DNA of 6,259 bases from Pseudomonadota bacterium (GTDB lineage: Bacteria > Desulfobacterota > Syntrophia > Syntrophales > JADFWA01). Position 1 is the first letter of the stretch. Every line of letters begins with the position of its first letter. Below, piece by piece: positions 1 to 5,615 of the stretch. The stretch is from assembly GCA_030610915.1 (NCBI GenBank), contig JAUWQS010000102.1, forward strand, positions 1 through 6,259, written 5' to 3'. The position numbers were made by a program, and so were the translations under genes. The notes beneath the pieces are model-generated. The model was not told the DNA's origin. It worked only from the letters and a program-made list of their open reading frames with translations, and searched no databases.

Positions 1-1
1 A

Positions 2-37
2 CCTGAGGGCCTGAATAGTTACGATTTCTCCATTCAT
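2..37 (-). CDS. Possible start of a further gene, cut by the window edge
   Basis: An ATG at 37-35 opens a frame of 12 codons (MNGEIVTIQALR) that runs to the window edge without a stop. It begins 2 bases after the antitoxin stop codon (TGA, 42-40), the spacing expected of a translationally coupled downstream gene. No Shine-Dalgarno sequence precedes it. A GGAG just inside the frame could instead serve a later start outside the window. Twelve codons are too few to assign a family, and this could be a chance open frame. Confidence 0.25.
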   Translation of the reverse strand, partial: MNGEIVTIQALR

Positions 38-39
38 AA

Positions 40-360
40 TCAATGAACTGCACTATCCATCAGAGATGAAATTGGCTCTATCGTTAGTTTGAAACCAAGG
101 GAATTCAATATAATATCCAATGTTTTTAATCTTGGATTGCCGCTCTTCGACAAGGTTCTGTATAAACTTTGCCGATTCAGTTCTGTCTTTTTTGCGAGTT
201 CGGTTATACCTCCTTGAGCATCTGCAACTGTTCTAATAGCAATAAGAAAAGCTTCAATATTTCCATCCTTTTCATATTCGTCAAGGGACGCTTTGAGATA
301 TTCCGATGCCTCATTAGGGTCCTGCATTGCTTCTTTAACAAAATTTCTGTAATTTCTCAT
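40..360 (-). CDS. Antitoxin of HI1420/HigA-like type (helix-turn-helix)
   Basis: This 106-aa protein matches the 'addiction module antidote, HI1420 family' in length, organisation and position. The N-terminal 45 residues carry a family-typical pattern (DPNEASEYLKASLDEY, then EAFLIAIRTVADAQGG). A helix-turn-helix follows at about residues 51-75 (ITELAKKTELNRQSLYRTLS), then the characteristic stretch NPRLKTLDIILNSLGFKLTI at about 75-94. By family knowledge it binds and neutralises the toxin made by the preceding gene, and represses the shared promoter by binding operator DNA. Its ATG overlaps the toxin stop codon by four bases (ATGA, 360-357). A strong AGGAGG ribosome-binding site at 371-366, five bases from the ATG, lies inside the toxin reading frame and supports this start. 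Family assignment is from recognised motifs, not from a search. Confidence 0.88.
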   Translation of the reverse strand: MRNYRNFVKEAMQDPNEASEYLKASLDEYEKDGNIEAFLIAIRTVADAQGGITELAKKTELNRQSLYRTLSKSGNPRLKTLDIILNSLGFKLTIEPISSLMDSAVH

Positions 361-692
361 GACATCCTCCTGCCAATATATTCATTCCAGTATTTTTTTG
401 CTTTTTTAACATCCTTTGTTTGTGTTGATTTATCCCCGCCACAAAGTAACAAAATAATGGTATTGTCAATTTCACCATAATAGATTCGGTAACCTGGCCC
501 AAAATGGAGTCTGAATTCAGAAACTCCCTCGCCGATAAACTTACAATCACCTAAATTACCGGTTTCCACCCTGTCAAGCTTTGCAAATACTCTGGCCCGT
601 GTTGAAATAGATACTGTTTTTATCCATTTTGCAAATGGCTCATTACCGTTATTGTCTTGGAATATTTTGATTTTCTTTCTTGTTACTTCCAT
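357..692 (-). CDS. Toxin of HI1419/RelE-ParE superfamily (phage Gp49-like)
   Basis: This 111-aa protein is the toxin half of a toxin-first module. Family hallmarks are visible: PFAKWI at about 19-24, RARVFAKLDRVETGNLGD at 32-49, the core SEFRLHFGPGYRIYYG at 58-73, LLLCGGDKSTQTKD at 81-94 and a terminal KAKKYW at 97-102. By family knowledge these small basic RelE-fold proteins act in the cytoplasm, usually by ribosome-dependent mRNA cleavage; which activity this one has cannot be read from sequence. All core segments are present and the frame is intact, so it is probably functional. No Shine-Dalgarno sequence precedes the ATG at 692-690 (the upstream bases read AGTTAGTT), which suggests poor or leaderless translation. 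It is co-transcribed with the antitoxin through a 4-bp overlap. Confidence 0.88.
   Translation of the reverse strand: MEVTRKKIKIFQDNNGNEPFAKWIKTVSISTRARVFAKLDRVETGNLGDCKFIGEGVSEFRLHFGPGYRIYYGEIDNTIILLLCGGDKSTQTKDVKKAKKYWNEYIGRRMS
366..371 (-). promoter_or_regulatory. Strong ribosome-binding site for the antitoxin
   Basis: A perfect AGGAGG lies five bases upstream of the antitoxin ATG, within the last codons of the toxin. It fixes the antitoxin start. It also contrasts with the toxin start, which has no such site, an arrangement that would favour antitoxin excess. Confidence 0.8.
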
Positions 693-697
693 AACTA

Positions 698-726
698 ACT
701 GTCGCTTCTATGCGACAAAATGTCAA
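698..726 (-). promoter_or_regulatory. Probable toxin-antitoxin promoter with consensus -35 box
   Basis: A perfect TTGACA at 726-721 reads toward the toxin. At 17-bp spacing the -10 position (703-698) reads GACAGT, only 3 of 6 matches to TATAAT, so the promoter is asymmetric. This geometry would start transcription close to the toxin ATG (692-690). That agrees with the missing Shine-Dalgarno sequence and suggests a leaderless message. The operator lies between the -35 box and the expected start point. Confidence 0.45.
700..717. promoter_or_regulatory. Palindromic operator upstream of the toxin-antitoxin pair
   Basis: A perfect inverted repeat, TGTCGC - 6 bases - GCGACA, ends 7 bp upstream of the toxin start. 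It lies immediately downstream of a TTGACA box. By analogy with autoregulated HigA/HI1420 modules, it is the likely binding site of the antitoxin dimer or toxin-antitoxin complex, placed to block RNA polymerase. The palindrome is seen directly; the binding partner is inferred. Confidence 0.65.
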
Positions 727-848
727 TAATAAATTTGGCTTGTATTTTCGGGTAGGGAAATTCCGGGAACAACATACCTGTTTTCAGAAAAAAGAAGGCA
801 ATAATATGTGTGCGGTCCACCGATTTCTGCGTCGAGCTTTGATCCCAC
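723..848 (-). CDS. Possible 41-codon ORF of unknown function (GTG start)
   Basis: A GTG at 848-846 opens a 41-codon frame ending at TGA 725-723. The translation looks protein-like rather than random, with segments KLDAEIGGPHTYYCLLF and SENRYVVPGISLPENTSQIYY-like composition. I do not recognise a family. It starts 14 bases after the stop of the 271-aa gene on the same strand, as a third member of that operon would. An in-frame TAG lies two codons upstream of the GTG, so the frame cannot be extended in this reading. Its stop codon falls inside the -35 box of the toxin-antitoxin promoter, so its transcription would run into that unit. The Shine-Dalgarno match is weak (TTAGAGTAGAAA before GTG). 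It may be a genuine small protein, or the surviving fragment of a longer decayed gene. Confidence 0.4.
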   Translation of the reverse strand: MGSKLDAEIGGPHTYYCLLFSENRYVVPGISLPENTSQIYY

Positions 849-862
849 TTTCTACTCTAATC

Positions 863-1678
863 TTAATCCGTGGCTAAAGTGAATGACCCAGAAAGAAGAT
901 TCTTTTGAGATAAATGCAATGCTAACAAACTTTGATAACCTTCATTAGTTTTTTCTCGCATGAATCTTTTGCCTCCTTTTCCATCTGGATAGGCTATTCC
1001 TGCAATATTTATCACCTCATATTCCTTATAAGCCCAACCAGCACTTAGTTTTGTATTCGATATCTTATCAATATCATTTAAGACAAATCCTATGCAAAAG
1101 TTTATTGCCCTTAAGATTTTCATCAAATGTTCTTTGCTATCAAACAGACCAGGGCCATATAAAGTAACTCCTTGGTCGGAAAGAAAATATGTGGAAGAAA
1201 CATTGGCGTGACTTTTTACTGACAAAGCGGCATAAATATCATCTCTTTGTTTTTTATCTGAATCGCTTTTTGAGATTTGCTTTCGAACCCAAGATGGACT
1301 CCCTAATTGATGCTGGTATTTTTTTGCAGCTGTCTCCCTCTGATTTTCTTGACTTTTGATTGCGTACAAGTGATTAGGATGAGGAATTAAAGTCAACCAC
1401 TCATGTGCCAAATAATTTTTCTTTTCAAACAGGATAGATAACCAGCCAGATTCAAGGCCAACGCGGATAGAATTATATGAGTCAACATAAAACCCATTTT
1501 GAGCTAAGACTATGCTTGATGAAAATGAATTGAATGACTTAGTATAAAGCATAAACCTTGCAAGATTAAGGATGGATGAGTAAGGTTTAATTGATAGAAT
1601 AAACTCCTTGTATTTTCCTAATAGAGAATTGAGATCATTGTTTAAATCAACAATTGCTTTGTCGAATTTGTTTTCCAT
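863..1678 (-). CDS. Unknown 271-aa protein linked to the restriction-modification gene
   Basis: I do not recognise this protein firmly. It is a soluble, mostly helical-looking protein with no signal peptide or clear membrane segment. Residues 50-95 (SSSIVLAQNGFYVDSYNSIRVGLESGWL and following) and the motif LSVKSHANVSS at 152-162 resemble the helical core of DUF5677-like proteins. Those also carry an 'Rs-lE' helix followed later by an S/H-containing motif; this resemblance is from memory and tentative. No catalytic triad or HEPN-type R-x4-6-H motif is obvious. The ATG at 1678-1676 is preceded by the purine-rich AGAGGGAG. The gene lies 21 bp downstream of the restriction-modification stop on the same strand, so the two are very likely co-transcribed. 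An accessory role in defence is inferred from that linkage only. The frame is intact. Confidence 0.8.
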   Translation of the reverse strand: MENKFDKAIVDLNNDLNSLLGKYKEFILSIKPYSSILNLARFMLYTKSFNSFSSSIVLAQNGFYVDSYNSIRVGLESGWLSILFEKKNYLAHEWLTLIPHPNHLYAIKSQENQRETAAKKYQHQLGSPSWVRKQISKSDSDKKQRDDIYAALSVKSHANVSSTYFLSDQGVTLYGPGLFDSKEHLMKILRAINFCIGFVLNDIDKISNTKLSAGWAYKEYEVINIAGIAYPDGKGGKRFMREKTNEGYQSLLALHLSQKNLLSGSFTLATD

Positions 1679-1699
1679 CTCTCCCTCTTAGAAGAAGCG

Positions 1700-4600
1700 T
1701 TAAATTCTTGGAGCGAAATGACCATTATGAAAACTGATTAATTCCTTTTCTGCGTCATCATAGATTTCATCGATGTCTTTCTGAATGCGGATCGTGTGCT
1801 CAAGGGCCGTTGCTACCCTACAGTAATGTTTGATGTCATCCAGAGACAAGACCCTGCCTTTTCTGTCTTTCAGCCATTTATCGCAAACCTGATAGCCGCC
1901 GATCCGGTATTGCCAGACTTTTTCTTCCAATCCCTCAAAATACTGATCGTTGTTGATGTAAACTCGCTCGACCTCTTTGTCATACTTGATTTTGTCAACC
2001 CTCTTGTCTCCTGTTCCCTGGAATTTTACAACCGGGGAATCAAGCTCAGGTAACTGCATAAGATGCAGATCAGCAAGACGCTTGCCGTATTCGGCCAATT
2101 TTCTGAAAAGGCGTTTGTCTTTCGTAAAGGGGGCCCGTGGAAAGTCCGTTTTCAGAAATTCTGAGTATTTCGCGCGGTAAGTATTAGAGTAGAAAACAGC
2201 GTATATGTAGTAGAAAATATCTTCGGGACTCGGTTTTGCTTTGTAGGCTTCGGATAAAGCGGAGGATATCTTTTCGCTGATATTGGGCGTTCTTTCTTTT
2301 GACTCTTTTAGATGACTGAAAAGGTCATTTTGGTCGGGGTCGGGGTCGGGGTAGAGGTAGAGTGGGAATAAATATCCACTTCCATATTTGCCGGCTGTAC
2401 CTGTCAGATTGAATTCAATAATCTTATCTGTCACGAAGATATGCCTAAACTCATTGTGAGTTTGCCTTGAAGTTACTATACCCAGATTCTCCCGCATCAT
2501 ATGCCGCAAAACATTCCTGCGGGACCTTTCAACCAGCACATCATGATAAAAAATCCATTGAATATCAAAGGGCCTGTATAAAATCTGAGCAAATGAATTT
2601 TCCCAGTCCTCGTCATGTCTTACCTTTTCCCTTGCTGTCTTTAGCTTCCAGCCGGATTTGTCCTTAAGTTTATACGGTTCACCTATCAGATCATCCGGTA
2701 TTCTTTCATCGCAAAACATCCTGATGCGCCGCTTGAGGGCTTCTTTGTCTGTATCAATAACAAATTTATCTCTTGCCGTAACAATCCCCACACTATTCAC
2801 CGGAAAGATTTCCGTTATCTTCGGCGATTTTTCATACAATTCCAGCAGTCTTTCATCTCTCGGAACAAAAAGATAAAATTCTGATTTAGGAGTTATTTCC
2901 TGCCATTTAGTTGTCTCAATATCATTATCGATAAGCCAGTCGTATTTTGCCTTTCTCAGTCCCCATAGTTCGGAATGGAAAATCTTTGTACCTTTACTTG
3001 TGTCTTTTTTCTTGATGAATAACGCAATGGCCGTGCCCTGGCGGATGTCAAACACGTTTTCATCTTTGGAGCCGTCCGGGCACTTTTCCTTTTTCAGACT
3101 GTTGCCATGAAGGTCAAGCAGATAGATTTCATCAAAACTGTTCATCAGCGACCGGCGCATCCCTCTGAAAGTAGGATTATCCAGATAACTGTGATTGGTG
3201 ATAAATCCCAGGACTCCTTCGCTGGCCTGATCTATTTTCCATTGGCCAAAACGAATAAATTTAACATAATCATCCTGAAGCCATTTCGGATTCTTTTCAT
3301 TAAGCAATTGTCCATCTATTACCTTATAATATTCTATTAGTTCCCCTATCCAGGTTTTCTGTTTTTTGGTTATATTTCGTTTTGCCTTTTTGGTTTGTGG
3401 TTCGAGTTTATATGAATCGCCGTCCTTTAGAATTTGATAACTAAAGGTATACCTGGCTCCTTTCTCTATTGTAGCTTCTTTCTCACTTCTGTTTGCTGAA
3501 TGGCCCGAATAGGGAGGATTCCCCATTATTGCAAGAATAGGCTGCTCCTTTTTCACCTTCCCCGCCAGATGTGATTCTTCGGAAAGTGAAGCCATGCCGG
3601 GGAGATTTGTCTGTTCAAGATTCTCGATCTCCAGTGTATTCGTCAGATAGAGTTTGAACCTGTCATCCTTTTTCAGACGGTAGCCCAGTTCTTCAAGGAG
3701 AAAGGACATCTTCAAATGGCCGACGGCATAGGGCGCCATCATCAATTCGAAGGCGTAAAAGTTTTTGAGGATATGTTCCTTGATAAAACCTTCCTTACCG
3801 CCTTCGCCGTATTTTGACGTAAATTCATCGACCGCCAGTTTAGCTGCCTCCGCCAGAAAAGTAAGTGTGCCGGATGCCGGGTCTAACACCGTCACGGAAT
3901 CGCTTGCCAGGCCGTCAACTCTACCGAAACGCTCCTTCAAGATGTAATGAAGGGAACGCACAATGTAGGAGACAACCGGTTCAGGCGTATAATACACCCC
4001 CCGTCTTTCGCGGGTTTTGGGATCATATTCGGCAAGAAATGTCTCATAAAAATGAACGACCGGGTCTTTTCCTTTGCCTTCCCTGAAGTAGTCCTGAAGC
4101 AGTTTGTTCACATCCGCCACGAATAACACCTCGGCGATGTCATCAATAATCCATTCCATTTGAACAGGAACGTCTTCAAGCGAAATAAACCGGAAGACAT
4201 CTCTTAATATTCCGATGGTGCGGGGGATGTTATCATAGGCGAGTTTTCTGTTAAAACCGTTTTTTGAGCGCATGCGGGCGGCAAACAGGCCGTAGGTGAT
4301 CGTCTGGGAATAGAGATCGGCAAATTCCTCCTTTGAAAGACCGCTGATTAGAAATTGCCTGAACGCTTCATAAAATCCAAGAATAAAACCCTTGCCGGTT
4401 CTTTCTTCCTCCGCCAGCTCCTCGGCAATTACCTCGTCTTTCAAAAAGCTCGTGCGTTTGGCCAGCTCTATTGCCAGATCTTTTGCGTTGTAAACTTTAG
4501 GCAGGGAGAATGAATAAAACTCTTCAATCAGCTTAAGAAAATCAGGTTCTTTCTCAACAGGCGGAATTGTTTTGAGCCGATGCACGATAAAAGGTCTTGC

Positions 4601-4969
4601 TATTGATGCCTTATTGACCAGTATGCCGTTACGATAAAGCCGGAACTCGAAAAAATTGGTTAGTATCAGATTTGGGAAGGTGTTCCTGTACCGTTTTAAC
4701 TGTTCTGTATCTTCTATTGAATCCAGATTCTCAACAGTCGGCGCCTTGGCTTCAATATATCCTACAATGTGCTGCCTGCCGTCCCATATCCTAAAATCAG
4801 GATTGCCCGCCTCGGTGGTTTTTGGAAGCGTTGTGATGTGAATTTTGCCCTTGCCGAAAGATTCGGCCAGTTTATTCATCAGCGCTGCAAGGGTTGCATA
4901 ATAGCTTTCTTCTCTCGCATCACCCTGATCTGTAATTTTAAATATGTTTTTAAGATATGATTTCAGCAT
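1700..4969 (-). CDS. Type IIG/ISP-like restriction-modification enzyme (nuclease-methyltransferase-specificity fusion)
   Basis: This 1089-aa protein combines DNA cleavage and N6-adenine methylation in one chain. The N-terminal nuclease domain shows a PD-(D/E)xK pattern: P57-D58 and, after a beta-strand-like stretch, E73-A-K75. A helical connector spans about 160-320. The methyltransferase follows with GVYYTPEPVV (324-333, motif X-like), the SAM-binding motif I VLDPASGTLTF (361-371) and the catalytic NPPY (484-487). The region after about 560 matches the target-recognition and C-terminal part of type ISP (LlaBIII-like) enzymes, for example DIRQGTAIALFIKK (641-654), YRPFDIQWIFYHD (798-810) and FYYIYAVFYSNTYRAKYSEF (919-938), then FPRAPF. 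There is no SF2 helicase, unlike true type ISP enzymes, so cleavage is probably of type IIG style. The nuclease residues argue against a BREX PglX methylase. All key motifs are intact. The ATG at 4969-4967 has only a weak AAGG eight bases upstream. The recognition sequence cannot be predicted. Confidence 0.92.
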   Translation of the reverse strand: MLKSYLKNIFKITDQGDAREESYYATLAALMNKLAESFGKGKIHITTLPKTTEAGNPDFRIWDGRQHIVGYIEAKAPTVENLDSIEDTEQLKRYRNTFPNLILTNFFEFRLYRNGILVNKASIARPFIVHRLKTIPPVEKEPDFLKLIEEFYSFSLPKVYNAKDLAIELAKRTSFLKDEVIAEELAEEERTGKGFILGFYEAFRQFLISGLSKEEFADLYSQTITYGLFAARMRSKNGFNRKLAYDNIPRTIGILRDVFRFISLEDVPVQMEWIIDDIAEVLFVADVNKLLQDYFREGKGKDPVVHFYETFLAEYDPKTRERRGVYYTPEPVVSYIVRSLHYILKERFGRVDGLASDSVTVLDPASGTLTFLAEAAKLAVDEFTSKYGEGGKEGFIKEHILKNFYAFELMMAPYAVGHLKMSFLLEELGYRLKKDDRFKLYLTNTLEIENLEQTNLPGMASLSEESHLAGKVKKEQPILAIMGNPPYSGHSANRSEKEATIEKGARYTFSYQILKDGDSYKLEPQTKKAKRNITKKQKTWIGELIEYYKVIDGQLLNEKNPKWLQDDYVKFIRFGQWKIDQASEGVLGFITNHSYLDNPTFRGMRRSLMNSFDEIYLLDLHGNSLKKEKCPDGSKDENVFDIRQGTAIALFIKKKDTSKGTKIFHSELWGLRKAKYDWLIDNDIETTKWQEITPKSEFYLFVPRDERLLELYEKSPKITEIFPVNSVGIVTARDKFVIDTDKEALKRRIRMFCDERIPDDLIGEPYKLKDKSGWKLKTAREKVRHDEDWENSFAQILYRPFDIQWIFYHDVLVERSRRNVLRHMMRENLGIVTSRQTHNEFRHIFVTDKIIEFNLTGTAGKYGSGYLFPLYLYPDPDPDQNDLFSHLKESKERTPNISEKISSALSEAYKAKPSPEDIFYYIYAVFYSNTYRAKYSEFLKTDFPRAPFTKDKRLFRKLAEYGKRLADLHLMQLPELDSPVVKFQGTGDKRVDKIKYDKEVERVYINNDQYFEGLEEKVWQYRIGGYQVCDKWLKDRKGRVLSLDDIKHYCRVATALEHTIRIQKDIDEIYDDAEKELISFHNGHFAPRI
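2332..2361. repeat. Hexanucleotide tandem repeat inside the restriction-modification gene
   Basis: Three perfect GGTCGG units (2332-2349) are followed by two degenerate units (GGTAGA, GGTAG-). On the coding strand they encode Pro-Asp repeats (YPDPDPDQ, residues 873-880). Unit gain or loss would add or remove Pro-Asp pairs without shifting the frame. The repeat sits in a proline-rich linker before the C-terminal domain. Confidence 0.7.
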
Positions 4970-4979
4970 TGAGGTTGCC

Positions 4980-5101
4980 TTAGCTTAACATGTTGTTATC
5001 ATTTATCATTTCATCAAATATATTTTTTAGACCTCTGAAATTAGCATGCACTCTACTATCTGCAAGAAACTTTCCTTTTTCTTTTCTGATAATAGGCAAT
5101 A
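4980..5101 (-). pseudogene. C-terminal remnant of a gene truncated by the inverted-repeat element
   Basis: A minus-strand open frame of 39 codons ends at TAA 4982-4980, ten bases before the restriction-modification ATG, the spacing of an upstream operon partner. Its translation is strongly protein-like: segments RKEKGKFLADSRVHANFRG, then LKNIFDEMINDNNMLS at the C-terminus. The frame enters the terminal inverted repeat of the element at 5101 and meets a stop (TGA, 5123-5121) inside it. It has no ATG before residue 31. The simplest reading is the tail of a longer protein whose body was lost or displaced when the element inserted. I cannot identify the family from 39 residues. Confidence 0.5.
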
Positions 5102-5116
5102 TTGACGGCTTCGCAA
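5089..5116 (-). promoter_or_regulatory. Possible hybrid promoter at the element junction, facing the restriction-modification gene
   Basis: On the minus strand TTGCGA (5116-5111, 4 of 6 matches to the -35 consensus) inside the element end is followed, after 16 bp, by TATTAT (5094-5089, 5 of 6 to the -10 consensus) in flanking DNA. It would start transcription near 5082 and read through the remnant into the restriction-modification gene. It is a sequence match only. Confidence 0.3.
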
Positions 5117-5247
5117 AAAGTCAAAAACTCGCTAATCTGTCATTCCCGCGAAAGCGGGAATCCAGTAATTATACGCAGTTATAGATTCCCGATCAGGTCG
5201 GGAATGACAAAACGATAAAAAATCCGACTTTTTACGAATGCGTCAAT
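5101..5247. mobile_element. MITE-like inverted-repeat element with two nested hairpins
   Basis: The 147-bp element has 21-bp terminal inverted repeats (5102-5122 and 5226-5246) of form TTGACG-N2-TTCG-N-AAAAAGTC, matching at 18 of 21 positions. The next outward pair (5101/5247) is also complementary. Inside are two 8-bp hairpins: ATTCCCGC/GCGGGAAT (5142-5149 and 5154-5161) around a GAAA loop, and ATTCCCGA/TCGGGAAT (5185-5192 and 5198-5205) around a 5-base loop. The outer arms of the two hairpins are themselves inverted copies (TGTCATTCCCG at 5138-5148, CGGGAATGACA at 5199-5209), so the whole element is a nested palindrome. It encodes no transposase, so it would need one in trans. A clean target duplication is not visible; CAAT at 5097-5100 recurs only as part of the right terminus. 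Confidence 0.8.
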
Positions 5248-5615
5248 CTTACATTTGTTCATATTTGTCTAAATAGCCCCGGGGGAGATAAGATCTTCCA
5301 CCGAAGACGTCTGTAAGGAACCATTGAAACGGAAGGTGTCAAGGACAGGATATCCGGCGAGTGTCTCTATGAAATAATGGGATTTGAATAGGAAATCAGT
5401 CGAAGGGGGTTATAAACAATCATTGACAAAGTCCTTTGATATGCTGATAATCAAGCGTGTTTTAACATAATTGACGTAGAACTGCAGGAGGCCGCACAGA
5501 ATATAACCGGAGGGAGCATTATCCGATCCACAAGATTTGACAATGACTTGAAATCAATTTCTCAGTCAAACCATTCAAATGGACCAAATCGTTCCGCCCG
5601 ATAATTCAACCAAAG
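5248..5615. other. Spacer of about 370 bp between the element and the ABC-F gene
   Basis: No gene can be supported here. The stretch contains the ABC-F promoter at 5423-5451 and its leader. Two stop-to-stop open frames look mildly protein-like but lack an ATG. One is on the minus strand (5269-5409, 46 codons, ending VEDLISPGAI). The other is on the plus strand (5440-5604, containing NIIDVELQEAAQNITGGSII). They may be gene debris or chance. No tRNA, CRISPR array or clear intrinsic terminator was seen. Confidence 0.5.
5423..5451 (+). promoter_or_regulatory. Sigma70-type promoter for the ABC-F gene
   Basis: A perfect TTGACA -35 box (5423-5428) is separated by exactly 17 bp from GATAAT (5446-5451), five of six matches to the -10 consensus. 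Transcription would begin near 5458, giving a 5' leader of roughly 158 nt before the ABC-F ATG at 5616. It is the best promoter match I found in the window. Confidence 0.65.

Noticed and set aside
780..862. Intrinsic terminator after the 271-aa gene
   Set aside because: No GC-rich stem followed by a run of T on the minus strand; the region is instead an open frame.
1688..1699. 12-base string TTAGAAGAAGCG shared with about 5859-5870
   Set aside because: A purine-rich 12-mer inside unrelated coding and spacer DNA, with no extension on either side; best explained by chance.
1796..4960. Several plus-strand ORFs of 60-85 codons opposite the restriction-modification gene
   Set aside because: All are antisense to a gene with intact domain motifs and none resembles a known protein.
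1700..4969. Reading the large protein as a BREX PglX or a lone methyltransferase
   Set aside because: The N-terminal PD...ExK nuclease signature and ISP-like C-terminal segments fit a restriction-modification fusion, and no other BREX genes are present.
5142..5161. Neisseria dRS3 repeat
   Set aside because: The formula ATTCCC-N8-GGGAAT fits, but nothing else in the window points to Neisseria, and the surrounding terminal repeats differ; similarity of form only.
4990..5184. Plus-strand 64-codon ORF ending in SFPRKRESSNYTQL
   Set aside because: Its C-terminal half is a translation of the inverted-repeat element; the SFPRKRESS string is the familiar spurious peptide of this hairpin type. Its first part is antisense to the truncated remnant.
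5138..5209. CRISPR-like repeats
   Set aside because: The ATTCCC/GGGAAT copies are inverted, not direct, with no regular spacers, and lie within terminal inverted repeats.
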